From NCBI GenBank assembly GCA_001725155.1, contig MEFP01000020.1, positions 1-59,385 of the forward strand: 59,385 nt of DNA, read 5' to 3'. The stretch's first letter is position 1. Each line of letters opens with the position of its first letter. Below the pieces are notes generated by a model. It did not search any database, was not told where the DNA came from, and worked only from the letters and a program-made list of their open reading frames with translations. This DNA comes from Lysobacteraceae bacterium SCN 69-320. GTDB taxonomy: Bacteria; Pseudomonadota; Gammaproteobacteria; Xanthomonadales; Rhodanobacteraceae. Shown piece after piece: positions 39,345 through 48,020 of the stretch. Made by a program: the position numbers and the translations under genes.

Positions 39345-41255
39345 TCAAGGCCGCAGCAGCTTCGGCAGCACGACCGGTGCCAAGGTGCGGTAGATGTTGT
39401 CGTGGCGCAGATCCGTGCGCGGCTCGTACTGCCAGCGCAGACCGGCCGGCGCGCCGCTGCGCAGGGCCTCGATCAAGCCGGCCGATTCGGGCGTCGTGTC
39501 GTCGCCGGCGGTGGCCACGTACCAGCGCGCCTGCCAGTCGGGCCTGGCCGCGAGGCGCGCCGGCAGCGATTTCACGAGCGCGCCGTGGTTCCACCACACG
39601 CTCGGGCTCAGCGCGATGCAGGTGCGGAACAGCTGCGGCTCCTCGCTGCAGGTTTCCAGCACGAACAGGCCGGCCAGCGACTCGCCGACGATGGCGCGCT
39701 GATCCGTCGTGCGATAGCGCGACGCGATCTGCGGCAGCAGTTCGTCGCGCAGGAATGCACGGAACGCCGCCGAACCACCGACGCGCGGCGCGATCTTGCG
39801 GTCCGACTCGACCTCGGTCGGCCCGGTCATGTCGCGGCGGCGCTCGGTATTCTCGATGCCGGCGAGAATCAGCGCCGGCATCTGGCCGGCGCGGATCGCC
39901 TGATCCACCGCCGTGGCCACATGCGGGAAATCTTCGGCCAGGCCGCCGTCGGGCATGACCAGCAACGGATAGCGCGCCGCCGTGTCCGCCGCATAGCCCG
40001 GCGGCGTGTACACGGCGATGCGGCGCGTCTCCTTGAGCGCGGCCGATTCGAGCGTGAACGTGACGTGCTCGGGCATCGGCTCGGCGGACACTGGGGCAGC
40101 GGCGGCCGCCGGCGCCGCGATGCCGCCGTCGACGGCCGCTGCGGCCGGCTGCATGCCCGGCACCGGCCGCTCGCCGCGCTCGACCCAGCCGCGCAGCGCG
40201 TCGATCGCCGCGACGATCTGGCCGACCTCCAGGCCCAGATGCTGCTCGCCGGGCACGTACTGCTGCACGAACTGCGCGCTGCGGCCCGCGCGCTGCACGG
40301 CGCTCGCATAGCTGTTCGTCGCCGCAGCGCTGACGATGGGATCGTGCACGGTCTGCAGCGCCAGCAGCGGCCTGGCGAGTTGCCCGCTCGGCACGTAGTT
40401 GCGCTTGAGGAATTCGAACGCGCGCGCGTCGGCCACGTAGCGGCGCACGCCGGCGTTCAGCGCCGCGTCGTCGCCGCTGCCGCTGTACAGCCAGTTCGCA
40501 TTGCCGACCGCATTGCCGCCGGCGAGCTGCTGCAGCCGGCGCACGAGATCGCGGTTGATCGCGGTCTGCTCGCCGATCTGCTGCGTCGGAACGCTCATCA
40601 GCGCGGCCAGCCGGGCCGCCGCTTCAGGCTTGGCCTGCACGGCCGCATCGAGCGCGCGCACGGCGGCCGCATCGAGCGCCTGGGTCGGCGGCACCGGAAC
40701 GAGCGGGCCGACGACGCCAGGCAGGTAGTAGTCGAACGCGGCCAGTTGCACGAAGGCCTGCTCGAACAGCGCGTCGCCGCCGCCCAGGGTGCCGGCCAGC
40801 GACAGGCCGCCGTCGTACGGCGTGTCGCGGCGTTCCAGCGCATAGGCGACGCCGAGGCCGCCCATGGACTGGCCTATCGCATACGTGTGCTTTGGCTTGC
40901 CGATGGTCGCGATGAAATGGCGGCGCAGCCATTCGGTGTCGGCATAGGCGTCGGCGATGTTCCAGTCGGCACGCGCATAGCCCGACTGGGCCAGCGCGAA
41001 GCCACGCTGCAGCATGACCGCCCGTCCGCCGGCCGCGTACGGCGTCGCGTCGTAGCTTTCCTTCTGCGCGCTGTTGCCGCGGAAGAACACGAGCAGATTG
41101 CCGTTCCAGTCCGCCGGCACGTCGATGCGCCAGGCCGCGCCGGCCTGCTCGCCGACGAGAATGCGCGGCGGGGCGTCTGCCGCCTGCACGGATGAAACGG
41201 CAAACAGTGTCGCGGCCATGACGACAGCCAGCGAACGGGAAAGACGCAGCAGCAT
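39345..41255 (-). CDS. Secreted double esterase: two alpha/beta-hydrolase modules in one chain
   Basis: The protein has 636 residues with a signal peptide (MLLRLSRSLAVVMAATLFAV, cleavage near VQA). Module 1 (about 25-385) is an alpha/beta hydrolase with the nucleophile elbow GQSMGG near residue 127 and a late His in PGEQHLGLE. A Pro/Ala-rich linker (AAAAVDGGIAAPAAAAAP) leads to module 2 (about 410-636). This is a Fes/IroE-like esterase with elbow GESLAG near 522, IALSPSVWWNHG and a closing LRHDN. Both elbows keep Ser. IroE-type modules cleave siderophores or other esters in the periplasm, so module 2 may release iron or deacylate; substrates are not fixed by sequence. Confidence 0.82.
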   Translation of the reverse strand: MLLRLSRSLAVVMAATLFAVSSVQAADAPPRILVGEQAGAAWRIDVPADWNGNLLVFFRGNSAQKESYDATPYAAGGRAVMLQRGFALAQSGYARADWNIADAYADTEWLRRHFIATIGKPKHTYAIGQSMGGLGVAYALERRDTPYDGGLSLAGTLGGGDALFEQAFVQLAAFDYYLPGVVGPLVPVPPTQALDAAAVRALDAAVQAKPEAAARLAALMSVPTQQIGEQTAINRDLVRRLQQLAGGNAVGNANWLYSGSGDDAALNAGVRRYVADARAFEFLKRNYVPSGQLARPLLALQTVHDPIVSAAATNSYASAVQRAGRSAQFVQQYVPGEQHLGLEVGQIVAAIDALRGWVERGERPVPGMQPAAAAVDGGIAAPAAAAAPVSAEPMPEHVTFTLESAALKETRRIAVYTPPGYAADTAARYPLLVMPDGGLAEDFPHVATAVDQAIRAGQMPALILAGIENTERRRDMTGPTEVESDRKIAPRVGGSAAFRAFLRDELLPQIASRYRTTDQRAIVGESLAGLFVLETCSEEPQLFRTCIALSPSVWWNHGALVKSLPARLAARPDWQARWYVATAGDDTTPESAGLIEALRSGAPAGLRWQYEPRTDLRHDNIYRTLAPVVLPKLLRP

Positions 41256-41424
41256 GAGAGGCGGCTCCGGCGGAAAGGAGCGGCAGTCTAGCCGGCCAGG
41301 CAACGCAGCGGCGCGGGTTGCTGTATCGGAATCGTCGATCGACTGTCGAGGCAACAGCGAGGTGACTGAGAATCGGCGTATCGCGTCGATTTTCCGCCGA
41401 CATGCGCTCGTATGCAGCTGAAGC

Positions 41425-41730
41425 AACCCCATCCCCACCCATGCCCTCCCCTTGAAGGGGAGGGATTGATCAGGCCAGCTCGAGCAGGCTCGGCTCACAT
41501 TCTTCGCAGACGCGGCGCATCAAAACCCTCCCCTTCCAAGGGCAGGGATTTATCAGGCCAGCTCAAGCAGGCTCGAATCACATTCTCCGCAGACGCGGCG
41601 CATCAAAACCTCCCCTTCCAAGGGGAGGGATTGATCAGGCCAGCTCAAGCAAGCTCGGCTCACATTCTCCGCAGACGCGGCGCATCAAAACCCTCCCCTT
41701 CAAGGGGAGGGTATGGGTGGGGATGGGGTT
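41425..41730. repeat. Composite inverted-repeat element C with three tandem internal units
   Basis: The left end (41425) reads AACCCCATCCCCACCCA and then the palindrome CCTCCCCTTGAAGGGGAGG. The right end closes GGTGGGGATGGGGTT at 41730. Between them are three units of 82-83 bases, starting near 41464, 41547 and 41629, each opening with ATTGATCAGGCCAGCTC or a close variant and ending at CGGCGCATCAAAACC and a palindrome. The two internal palindromes have CTTCCAAG in place of CTTCAAG. The interior is homologous to that of element D. It fills the gap between the double esterase and the PhnB-like gene. Confidence 0.9.
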
Positions 41731-41790
41731 GCCGTCCGGAGCGGCAATTCGCTCGCCCTGAAAGAGGCGGATTTACGTAGTGCTTGTCGC

Positions 41791-42228
41791 TTACGGCTTC
41801 GGACAGTCCGCCAGGTTCGGATCGACGCAATTGATCATCCACGGCACGCCGAACTGGTCGGTGCAGGTGCCAAAGCGCGTGGCCCAGAAGGTCTGCTGCA
41901 GCGGCATCTCGACCGTGCCGCCTGCGGACAGCGCCGCGAACGCGCGCTCGGCCTCCTCCACCGAGGTCGGATGCAGCGCGATCGACATGCCCTTCAGCGG
42001 CACGTACGGGCAGTACTGCGTGACCGCATCCGAGCCCATCAGCGCCTGCTCGCCGACCATCAGGCAGGAGTGCATGACCTTGTCGGCGAGTTCGGGGCCG
42101 GCGCCGCCGCCCTCGGGCGCATCGCCGAATTTCATGGACGCGACGATCTGGCCGCCGAGGTGCTCGGCGTAATAGGCGAAGGCCTGCGCGCAGTTGCCGT
42201 TGAAGGTCAGGTAGGCGTTGAGTTTCAT
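41791..42228 (-). CDS. PhnB-like VOC-superfamily protein
   Basis: The protein has 145 residues. AGGAG lies seven bases before the ATG. It starts MKLNAYLTFNGNCAQAFAYY and reads VMHSCLMVGEQALMGSD, PLKGMSIALHP, FWATRFGTCTDQFGVPWMIN. This is the PhnB/YjdN-like branch of the VOC fold, usually a dimer of unknown substrate. The metal-ligand positions are only partly conserved, as is usual for the group. No coupling with neighbours is evident; element C follows its stop. Confidence 0.88.
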   Translation of the reverse strand: MKLNAYLTFNGNCAQAFAYYAEHLGGQIVASMKFGDAPEGGGAGPELADKVMHSCLMVGEQALMGSDAVTQYCPYVPLKGMSIALHPTSVEEAERAFAALSAGGTVEMPLQQTFWATRFGTCTDQFGVPWMINCVDPNLADCPKP

Positions 42229-42407
42229 GCGATGGCTCCTGGTCGATACGGACGACGGGGGCCGGCGGCACGCCGACGGCGCGCCCTGCCGGAATGACGA
42301 GCCGGTGTCCGCAAGCGATCGGCTCTGACCGGTGCGTCGAAGCAGCGCCGGTCAGATCGACAGGCCGGCAACACTTTTTCCGAGTGCCGGAATCGGAACC
42401 GTCGGGC

Positions 42408-43685
42408 TCAGCCCGCCTTGGCCCGGTAGCGCTCGGCGACGTAGCCTTCGACGATAGCGACGAAATCCTGCGCGATCGTGTCACCGCGCAAGGTCTGCGC
42501 CTTGACCCCGTCGATGAACACCGGCGCCGACGGCGCCTCGCCGCTGCCCGGCAGCGAGATGCCGATGTTGGCGTGCTTGGACTCGCCCGGACCGTTGACC
42601 ACGCAGCCCATGACCGCCAGGGTCAGATTTTCCACGCCGTCGTACTGGATGCGCCATTCGGGCATGCGCGCGCGGACGTGGTCCTGCACGGTCTTGGCCA
42701 GTTCCTGGAAGAACGTCGACGTCGTGCGGCCGCAGCCCGGACAGGCCGTGACCAGCGGCGTGAACGCACGCAGGCCCATGGTCTGCAGCAACTCCTGCGC
42801 GACGATGACCTCGCGCGTGCGCGACTCCTGCGGCTCGGGCGTCAGCGAGATGCGGATCGTGTCGCCGATGCCTTCCTGCAGCAGCACGGCCAGGGCGGCG
42901 CTCGACGCGACTATGCCCTTGGAACCGATGCCGGCCTCGGTCAGGCCCAGGTGCAGCGCGTAGTCGCTGCGCGCGGCGAGGTCGCGATAGACGGCGATGA
43001 GTTCCTGCACGCCGGAGACCTTGCACGACAGCACGATGCGCTCGCGCGCCAGGCCGATCTCCTCGGCCCGCGCGGCCGAATCCAGCGCCGAGCGGATCAG
43101 CGCCTCGCGCATGACGCGGGCCGCGTCCCAGGGCCGCGCACGCTCGTGGTTCTCGTCCATCATGCGCGCGAGCAGTTCCTGATCCAGCGAGCCCCAGTTC
43201 GCGCCGATGCGCACGGGCTTGCCGTGGCGTATCGCGAGCTCGACGATCGTGGAGAACTGCAGGTCCTTCTTCTTGCCGAAGCCGACGTTGCCCGGATTGA
43301 TGCGGTACTTGGCCAGCGCCTGCGCCGCGGCCGGCTCCTGGGTCAGCAGGGTATGGCCGTTGTAGTGAAAGTCGCCGATCAGCGGCACGCCCACGCCCAT
43401 CATGTCCAGGCGCTCGCGGATCCGCGGCACGGCCGCGGCGGCCTCGGCGGTATTCACGGTCAGGCGCACGAGCTCGGAGCCGGCGCGCCAGAGTTCGGCG
43501 ACCTGGCGGGTCGTCGCGGCCACGTCGGCCGTGTCGGTATTGGTCATCGACTGCACGACGACCGGCGCCGACGCGCCGACCAGCACGCCGGCCACGTCGA
43601 CGCCGACGCTGGCGCGGCGCGGCGCGGCGGCCGCCACGCGGATAGGCTCGGCCGCAGCCACGGAAGTTTCGGATTCGGAGCTCAT
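42408..43685 (-). CDS. ispG: 4-hydroxy-3-methylbut-2-enyl-diphosphate synthase IspG
   Basis: The protein has 425 residues, a usual size for the bacterial form. It reads [39 protein letters not shown], and the [4Fe-4S] ligands in ACPGCGRTT (two Cys) and [10 protein letters not shown] (third Cys, then the Glu ligand). It reduces MEcPP to HMBPP in the MEP pathway of isoprenoid synthesis. The reducing partner is a flavodoxin or ferredoxin elsewhere. No clear Shine-Dalgarno lies before the ATG. The first ~20 residues ([18 protein letters not shown]) look like a non-conserved extension. Confidence 0.95.
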   Translation of the reverse strand: MSSESETSVAAAEPIRVAAAAPRRASVGVDVAGVLVGASAPVVVQSMTNTDTADVAATTRQVAELWRAGSELVRLTVNTAEAAAAVPRIRERLDMMGVGVPLIGDFHYNGHTLLTQEPAAAQALAKYRINPGNVGFGKKKDLQFSTIVELAIRHGKPVRIGANWGSLDQELLARMMDENHERARPWDAARVMREALIRSALDSAARAEEIGLARERIVLSCKVSGVQELIAVYRDLAARSDYALHLGLTEAGIGSKGIVASSAALAVLLQEGIGDTIRISLTPEPQESRTREVIVAQELLQTMGLRAFTPLVTACPGCGRTTSTFFQELAKTVQDHVRARMPEWRIQYDGVENLTLAVMGCVVNGPGESKHANIGISLPGSGEAPSAPVFIDGVKAQTLRGDTIAQDFVAIVEGYVAERYRAKAG

Positions 43686-43809
43686 GCGAGGAACAGGCCG
43701 GAAAAGCGGAGCCTGATTCTAGCGGAGACGACCACGGTGCCGCTGGAGCGCCGCGCCCGCCGTCGCCGAAAGCGGCGTTCCGTCTCGGCCGCCGGACAAG
43801 CCGTGCGCC

Positions 43810-45558
43810 CTACCCCGTCGTCCCGTCCGCACGCCCGGCCTCGTCGGCGCCCTCGACAGCGTCCGAGTCGGCCAGTTCCTGCGCAGTCGGCGCGCGGCCG
43901 ATCAGCACGCGCTGGTAGGCGTTGCTCGCGTCGACGACGGTCACGTCGGCCAGGCGCGCCACGCTGGCCTGGGTTTCCCAGTCCAGCGGGTCGGCCGGAC
44001 GGGTCAGCTCCAGTTCGCTGGCGTGGCGATCGAACAGATGCGGCGCCAGCAGGGTCATCGCATGGCCGTTGTCCTGATCCAGCAGCAGCACGCCGCGCAT
44101 CGCGGCGCGGACCGGGCCGGCGGGCTCGAAGCTCGCGATGCCGACCGGCTGCGCGCGGCGCGCGAGCAGTTCGATGCCGGCATCGACCGAATCGGCGTCG
44201 TCGATGCGGATCCAGCGGATCACGCCGACCATCCAGTCGCGCTCCTCGTCGTGCTCGCCGTCGGCAGCGGCCGGCGTCAGACCGACCAGCTCGCCGACCT
44301 TGGCCCGGGCGAGATCGGCCTTGTCCCAGACCAACCGGTATCCGCCCAGGCTCTGATCCAGCACCTGAGCCCGCTGCACGATGGGCTTGAGCTCGCTGCT
44401 CTGGCTGGCCCAGGCTGCAGCCGAGTCGCGCCCGGACAGGCTGATGGCCTGGCCGCGCACGCGGCGCAGGAAGGCGTCGAAATCCTCGTCGCCGGCCAGC
44501 ACGTAGTGCAAGGCATGCAGACCGACCACGGTGTCGAGCTGGTGTCCGGCCGGCAGCCGCGTATGGCCGCGTTCGGCGCTGCCGGCCCAGCTGCGCATCA
44601 GCCGCTCGACGACGGCGCGGCGCGCCTGCACCGACGGACCGCCCTTGAGGCGGAAGCTCAGCAGGTCGGCCCCGGGCGGCAGCAGCCGCACGTGGCCTTC
44701 GACCATCTGCTGGACCGGAAGCGGATCGAATGACAGCAGGCCGGCCTCGGCGAGCTGGCGCTCCTCGGGCACATAGCCCACGCCCTGGTCGCGTTCGGCC
44801 AATACGGCGAAGCCGCCGCCGGCGCCGCGCCCGGGGCTGATCCGGCAATACGGCGCCAGCGCGCGGGTCAGCGCGAACACGTCGCTCATCTCGCGCTGGG
44901 TGTAGCGGTAGGGATTGCTCAGCGCGAGCAGCAGCGCATGTGCATAGGCATGCCGCGGCGTGAGCTCGGCGCCGCCGAGGGCAGGATCGGCCGCAGGCCT
45001 GTCGTCCAGACGCAGCGCGACGGCGGCGGCAAAGACCTCGTGCAGGCGCAGCCAGACACCCTGCGGCGGCGTGTGGTAGAGCGTATAGGCCTTGGCCAGC
45101 AGGTTGCCGTAGTGCTGCAGCGCGCGCACGGCCACGAGCGCGACGGCCTTGCCCTTGAGGAACGGCACCTTGCCGCCCGGCGCGCAGAAATCGTGCAGCG
45201 CCTGCACGTAGCCCAGGCCCATCTCGCGCTCGAAGTCCTGCGCCGCGCGCGCCTGCTGCAGCTTGGCCGGCGCCAGCGGAAAGCTTTCGAGCAGGATCTG
45301 CCGGTCGATGGTGCCGATGACCTGCAACACCGGACCGCGCAGCAGTTCCAGCGCGTCCAGGCGCTGCTGCGCGTCCAGCCGCGTGCGGTTCATCACCATC
45401 AGCGCATCGAGCAACTGGCGCGAGGTCGCGGCCGGATTGGCCAGCGGCAGCTGGCTCAGCCACTGGCGCACGCCCTTGGCATCGGTGGCGAAATCGCCGC
45501 GCAGCGGCGGATGGCGCTCCGGCCAATCGTCGGAGAGACGGGCCAGCCAGTCGTTCAT
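43810..45558 (-). CDS. Conserved protein with PilZ-like C-terminal region
   Basis: The protein has 582 residues and no signal or membrane helix. The N-terminal ~400 residues are helical and poorly characterised (LLDALMVMNRTRLDAQQRLD, PFLKGKAVALVAVRALQHYG). The C-terminal part, about 419-525, reads VGELVGLT, then WMVGVIRWIRIDDADSVDAG and IELLARRAQPVGI. This resembles a PilZ beta-barrel, but the canonical RxxxR switch is not evident and the D/NxSxxG motif appears only as DSVDAG. Similar proteins are found in Pseudomonas and Xanthomonas as uncharacterised PilZ-type proteins, as I recall. c-di-GMP binding is therefore uncertain. CAGGGAC precedes the ATG. It follows the acetyl-CoA hydrolase gene by 81 bases. 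Confidence 0.7.
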   Translation of the reverse strand: MNDWLARLSDDWPERHPPLRGDFATDAKGVRQWLSQLPLANPAATSRQLLDALMVMNRTRLDAQQRLDALELLRGPVLQVIGTIDRQILLESFPLAPAKLQQARAAQDFEREMGLGYVQALHDFCAPGGKVPFLKGKAVALVAVRALQHYGNLLAKAYTLYHTPPQGVWLRLHEVFAAAVALRLDDRPAADPALGGAELTPRHAYAHALLLALSNPYRYTQREMSDVFALTRALAPYCRISPGRGAGGGFAVLAERDQGVGYVPEERQLAEAGLLSFDPLPVQQMVEGHVRLLPPGADLLSFRLKGGPSVQARRAVVERLMRSWAGSAERGHTRLPAGHQLDTVVGLHALHYVLAGDEDFDAFLRRVRGQAISLSGRDSAAAWASQSSELKPIVQRAQVLDQSLGGYRLVWDKADLARAKVGELVGLTPAAADGEHDEERDWMVGVIRWIRIDDADSVDAGIELLARRAQPVGIASFEPAGPVRAAMRGVLLLDQDNGHAMTLLAPHLFDRHASELELTRPADPLDWETQASVARLADVTVVDASNAYQRVLIGRAPTAQELADSDAVEGADEAGRADGTTG

Positions 45559-45639
45559 CGCGCGTGTCCCTGTGGTTTCCCTTGCTTCGCCATCAGTCTA
45601 GATCGCCATCCCGAGATTTCTCATCACCGGATCGCGGGG

Positions 45640-47790
45640 TTACCGCCGCAGCCCGGCCAGCACCAGCCGGCGCAGCCAGCGCTGGCCGGCCGTCCGCGGT
45701 GCGGCCAGGTCCATACGCGCCAGCGCCTCGGTCTCGGCCGGCCCGGCCGCACCGGCCAGCAGCGCCCGCCGCAACAGGTCCAGGCGACCGCCCCAGCCGG
45801 CGCTGCGCTGCTTGAGCCAGCGCAGCGCGCCGGCCAATTGGAGCTCGACCGGCGTGAAATCCGTGCCGAAGGGGAATGCATCAAACAGGCCACGCCGGGC
45901 GAACGGCGCGAGTGCCGCGGCCAGACGCTCGGGCGTATTGCGCCGCCATTCGTCCGGCACGGTGAACGCCGGCGCCAGCTTGCCGGCAGCCCTGGCCTGG
46001 GCGGCGAGGCCGTCGATGAAGCGCGCGTCGCTGATCGCGAGCATGGCCTTGACGCAGTCCTCGTCGGACTTGCCGCGCAGGTCGGCCACGCCGTATTCGG
46101 TGACGTAGACGTCGCGCAGATGACGCGGAATCGTCGTATGCCCGTAGTTCCACAGGATGCTCGATCGCGCCGCCGCGCCGCTGCCGCGGCTGGCGCGCAG
46201 CATCAGCACCGAGCGGCCGTCGCGCAGCGCGTGCGCCATCGCGACGAAGTTGTACTGGCCGCCGACGCCGCTGACCACGCGGCCGTCCTCCAGCGCGTCG
46301 GATACGGCCGCGCCCAGCGCCGTGGCCATCATGCAGGTGTTGAAGAAACGGCCGTCGCGGCGCTGCAGCGCGTCCAGGGTTTCGCGGCCGCCGTAGAGCT
46401 GGTTGATGTCCGACACGCGGGTCATCGACAGGCCGTCGAAGTCCTCGCCGTCCAGGCTGCCCAGCCAGCGGTAGAACTCGGCCGAGCCGAGGAAGAACGC
46501 GCCGCGCAGATAGCGTCCGTCGCGCAGGCGCCGGCCGGTCATGGCGCGGCCCAGCGCGGCGCGCGCGCTCATCTCGCGCTGGTCGCAGGGCACGGCCGCG
46601 CCGTCGGGCAGCAGCACCTGTTCGCCGTCGATGCGGCTGCCCTCGGGCAGCAGGCCGCAGCGCACGAGGCGCGCGAGCTCGGGCAGATGGATCAGCGACG
46701 GCAAGGCGCCGGCCGCGTACAGCCGCTCGACGTCGCCGGTGCGCAGGGTCTCGCCGATGATGCCCTCGGCCAGCGCCTGTTCGAGCGCGAAGTCGTCGAA
46801 CACGCGGCGCTTGAGCACGCCACCGCGGGCCAGATGCATGAAACCGTCCATGACCATTTCGCTGGCGCCGTAGAGGCCGTGCACGAACGGCCCCGAACCG
46901 CCGACCGCGGCGGCCAGCGGCGCGGTCCCACCGAGCGCGTCCAGCGCGCCGCGCCAGGCTTCGTTGTTGCGCTGGCGCAGCAGCAAGGCATGGACCACCG
47001 CATCCGACAGCGCGCCGATGCCGATCTGCAGGGTGCCGCCGTCGCGGACCAGGCTGCTCGCGTGCAGGCCGAGTGCGAATTCCGGCAGGCTGACCGGCTC
47101 GCGCGGCAGCGCGAACAGCATGTGATCGCAGGCCGGGTCATCCAGCAGCAGATCGAAGAAATCCGCGGCGACCTCGGCCTCGTTGGCCACGAACGGCAGA
47201 CGCGGATGCACCACGCCGACGACCAGCGGCCGCGGTTTGCCGGCGCTCGCCATCTCGTCGATGAGGTCCTGGGTCACGTCGGGATTGCTGGCCAGGCTCA
47301 GGCGCTCGCGGCCGCCGTCGACCCGGCGCGCGACCAGTTGCACGACGACGTTGATGCCGGCAACCGCCAGGTCGCGCGCGACATGGGTGTAATTGAGGCT
47401 GGCGTATTCGCGCTGGGCGCGGTCGTTGCGCAGCAGCGCGCCGGACTGCAGATAGAACTCGCTGATGCGCACGCGTTCGGGCAAGGTGCCGTCGCGCAGG
47501 GCCACGGCGTAGGCCAGGTCCGGATAGTCGGCGCCGAAATGACGATCGACGAACGGCTGCAGGAAGCGCCGCTCCAGCTCCGAGCCCGGCTTGGGCCGCA
47601 GCAGGGACAGGGCCGTAAAGACATGCAACGACTGGCGCGCGTCGGCGACGACGGCCTCATACAGCGCATTCAGCAGCACATTGGGCTTGCCCAGACCCAG
47701 CGGCGCGGCCAGGCGCAGTTGTCCGCCGCCATGGGCCAGGATGCGTGCCACCGTCTCCGCCACCGCCGTCAGCCGTTCCACGTGCCGCAT
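45640..47790 (-). CDS. Acetyl-CoA hydrolase/transferase family protein
   Basis: The protein has 716 residues, longer than the usual ~500-640. The CoA-transferase fold shows LASNPDVTQDLIDE, HPRLPFVANEAEV, LQIGIGALSDAVVHAL, GASEMVMDGF with a Glu in the position of the catalytic residue, and the family-typical VSGVGGQYNFVAMAHAL with YGVADLRGKS. The C-terminal ~80 residues after TPVELQLAGALRWL are an extension. Family members move CoA between acetate, propionate or succinate, or hydrolyse acetyl-CoA. Exact substrate is open. CGGAGAC lies five bases before the ATG. It is divergent from the redox cluster at 48 kb with 230 bases between. Confidence 0.88.
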   Translation of the reverse strand: MRHVERLTAVAETVARILAHGGGQLRLAAPLGLGKPNVLLNALYEAVVADARQSLHVFTALSLLRPKPGSELERRFLQPFVDRHFGADYPDLAYAVALRDGTLPERVRISEFYLQSGALLRNDRAQREYASLNYTHVARDLAVAGINVVVQLVARRVDGGRERLSLASNPDVTQDLIDEMASAGKPRPLVVGVVHPRLPFVANEAEVAADFFDLLLDDPACDHMLFALPREPVSLPEFALGLHASSLVRDGGTLQIGIGALSDAVVHALLLRQRNNEAWRGALDALGGTAPLAAAVGGSGPFVHGLYGASEMVMDGFMHLARGGVLKRRVFDDFALEQALAEGIIGETLRTGDVERLYAAGALPSLIHLPELARLVRCGLLPEGSRIDGEQVLLPDGAAVPCDQREMSARAALGRAMTGRRLRDGRYLRGAFFLGSAEFYRWLGSLDGEDFDGLSMTRVSDINQLYGGRETLDALQRRDGRFFNTCMMATALGAAVSDALEDGRVVSGVGGQYNFVAMAHALRDGRSVLMLRASRGSGAAARSSILWNYGHTTIPRHLRDVYVTEYGVADLRGKSDEDCVKAMLAISDARFIDGLAAQARAAGKLAPAFTVPDEWRRNTPERLAAALAPFARRGLFDAFPFGTDFTPVELQLAGALRWLKQRSAGWGGRLDLLRRALLAGAAGPAETEALARMDLAAPRTAGQRWLRRLVLAGLRR

Positions 47791-47917
47791 CGCGTCTCCG
47801 TCGCTGCTCTCGATCCGTGCCGGCGCAGCCCGCCGGCACCGCGCCGCGGCCGAGTATGACGGCCGGCGCGGTTTCCTGTCATGAATCGGCGCGGCGATGC
47901 GTTACAGTCGCTGCGCA

Positions 47918-47948
47918 GGAACGGAGATCCCCGGGGGGCATCCGTTCC
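47918..47948. promoter_or_regulatory. Long dyad upstream of the redox cluster
   Basis: GGAACGGA (47918-47925) and TCCGTTCC (47941-47948) form a perfect 8-bp inverted repeat around a 15-base centre containing CCCCGGGG. The site lies 72 bases before the ATG at 48021 and about 128 bases before the divergent hydrolase gene. It could be an operator for one or both genes or a 5'-leader hairpin. TTACAGT at 47902-47908 might be a weak -10 just upstream. Confidence 0.45.
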
Positions 47949-48020
47949 GACCGCCGGTCACGGCGGCGCGCTCCCGTAACGACAGCCCGGCGGCCGCAAG
48001 GCCGGCCCAGCGAGGATGGA

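Noticed and set aside
41464-41711. CRISPR-like array in element C
   Set aside because: The whole 82-bp unit repeats, including the would-be spacer, so it is a tandem duplication.
42340-42400. Terminator near CCGGCA...TGCCGG upstream of the PhnB-like gene
   Set aside because: The six-base stem has a T-run inside the loop, not after the stem, so it does not fit an intrinsic terminator.
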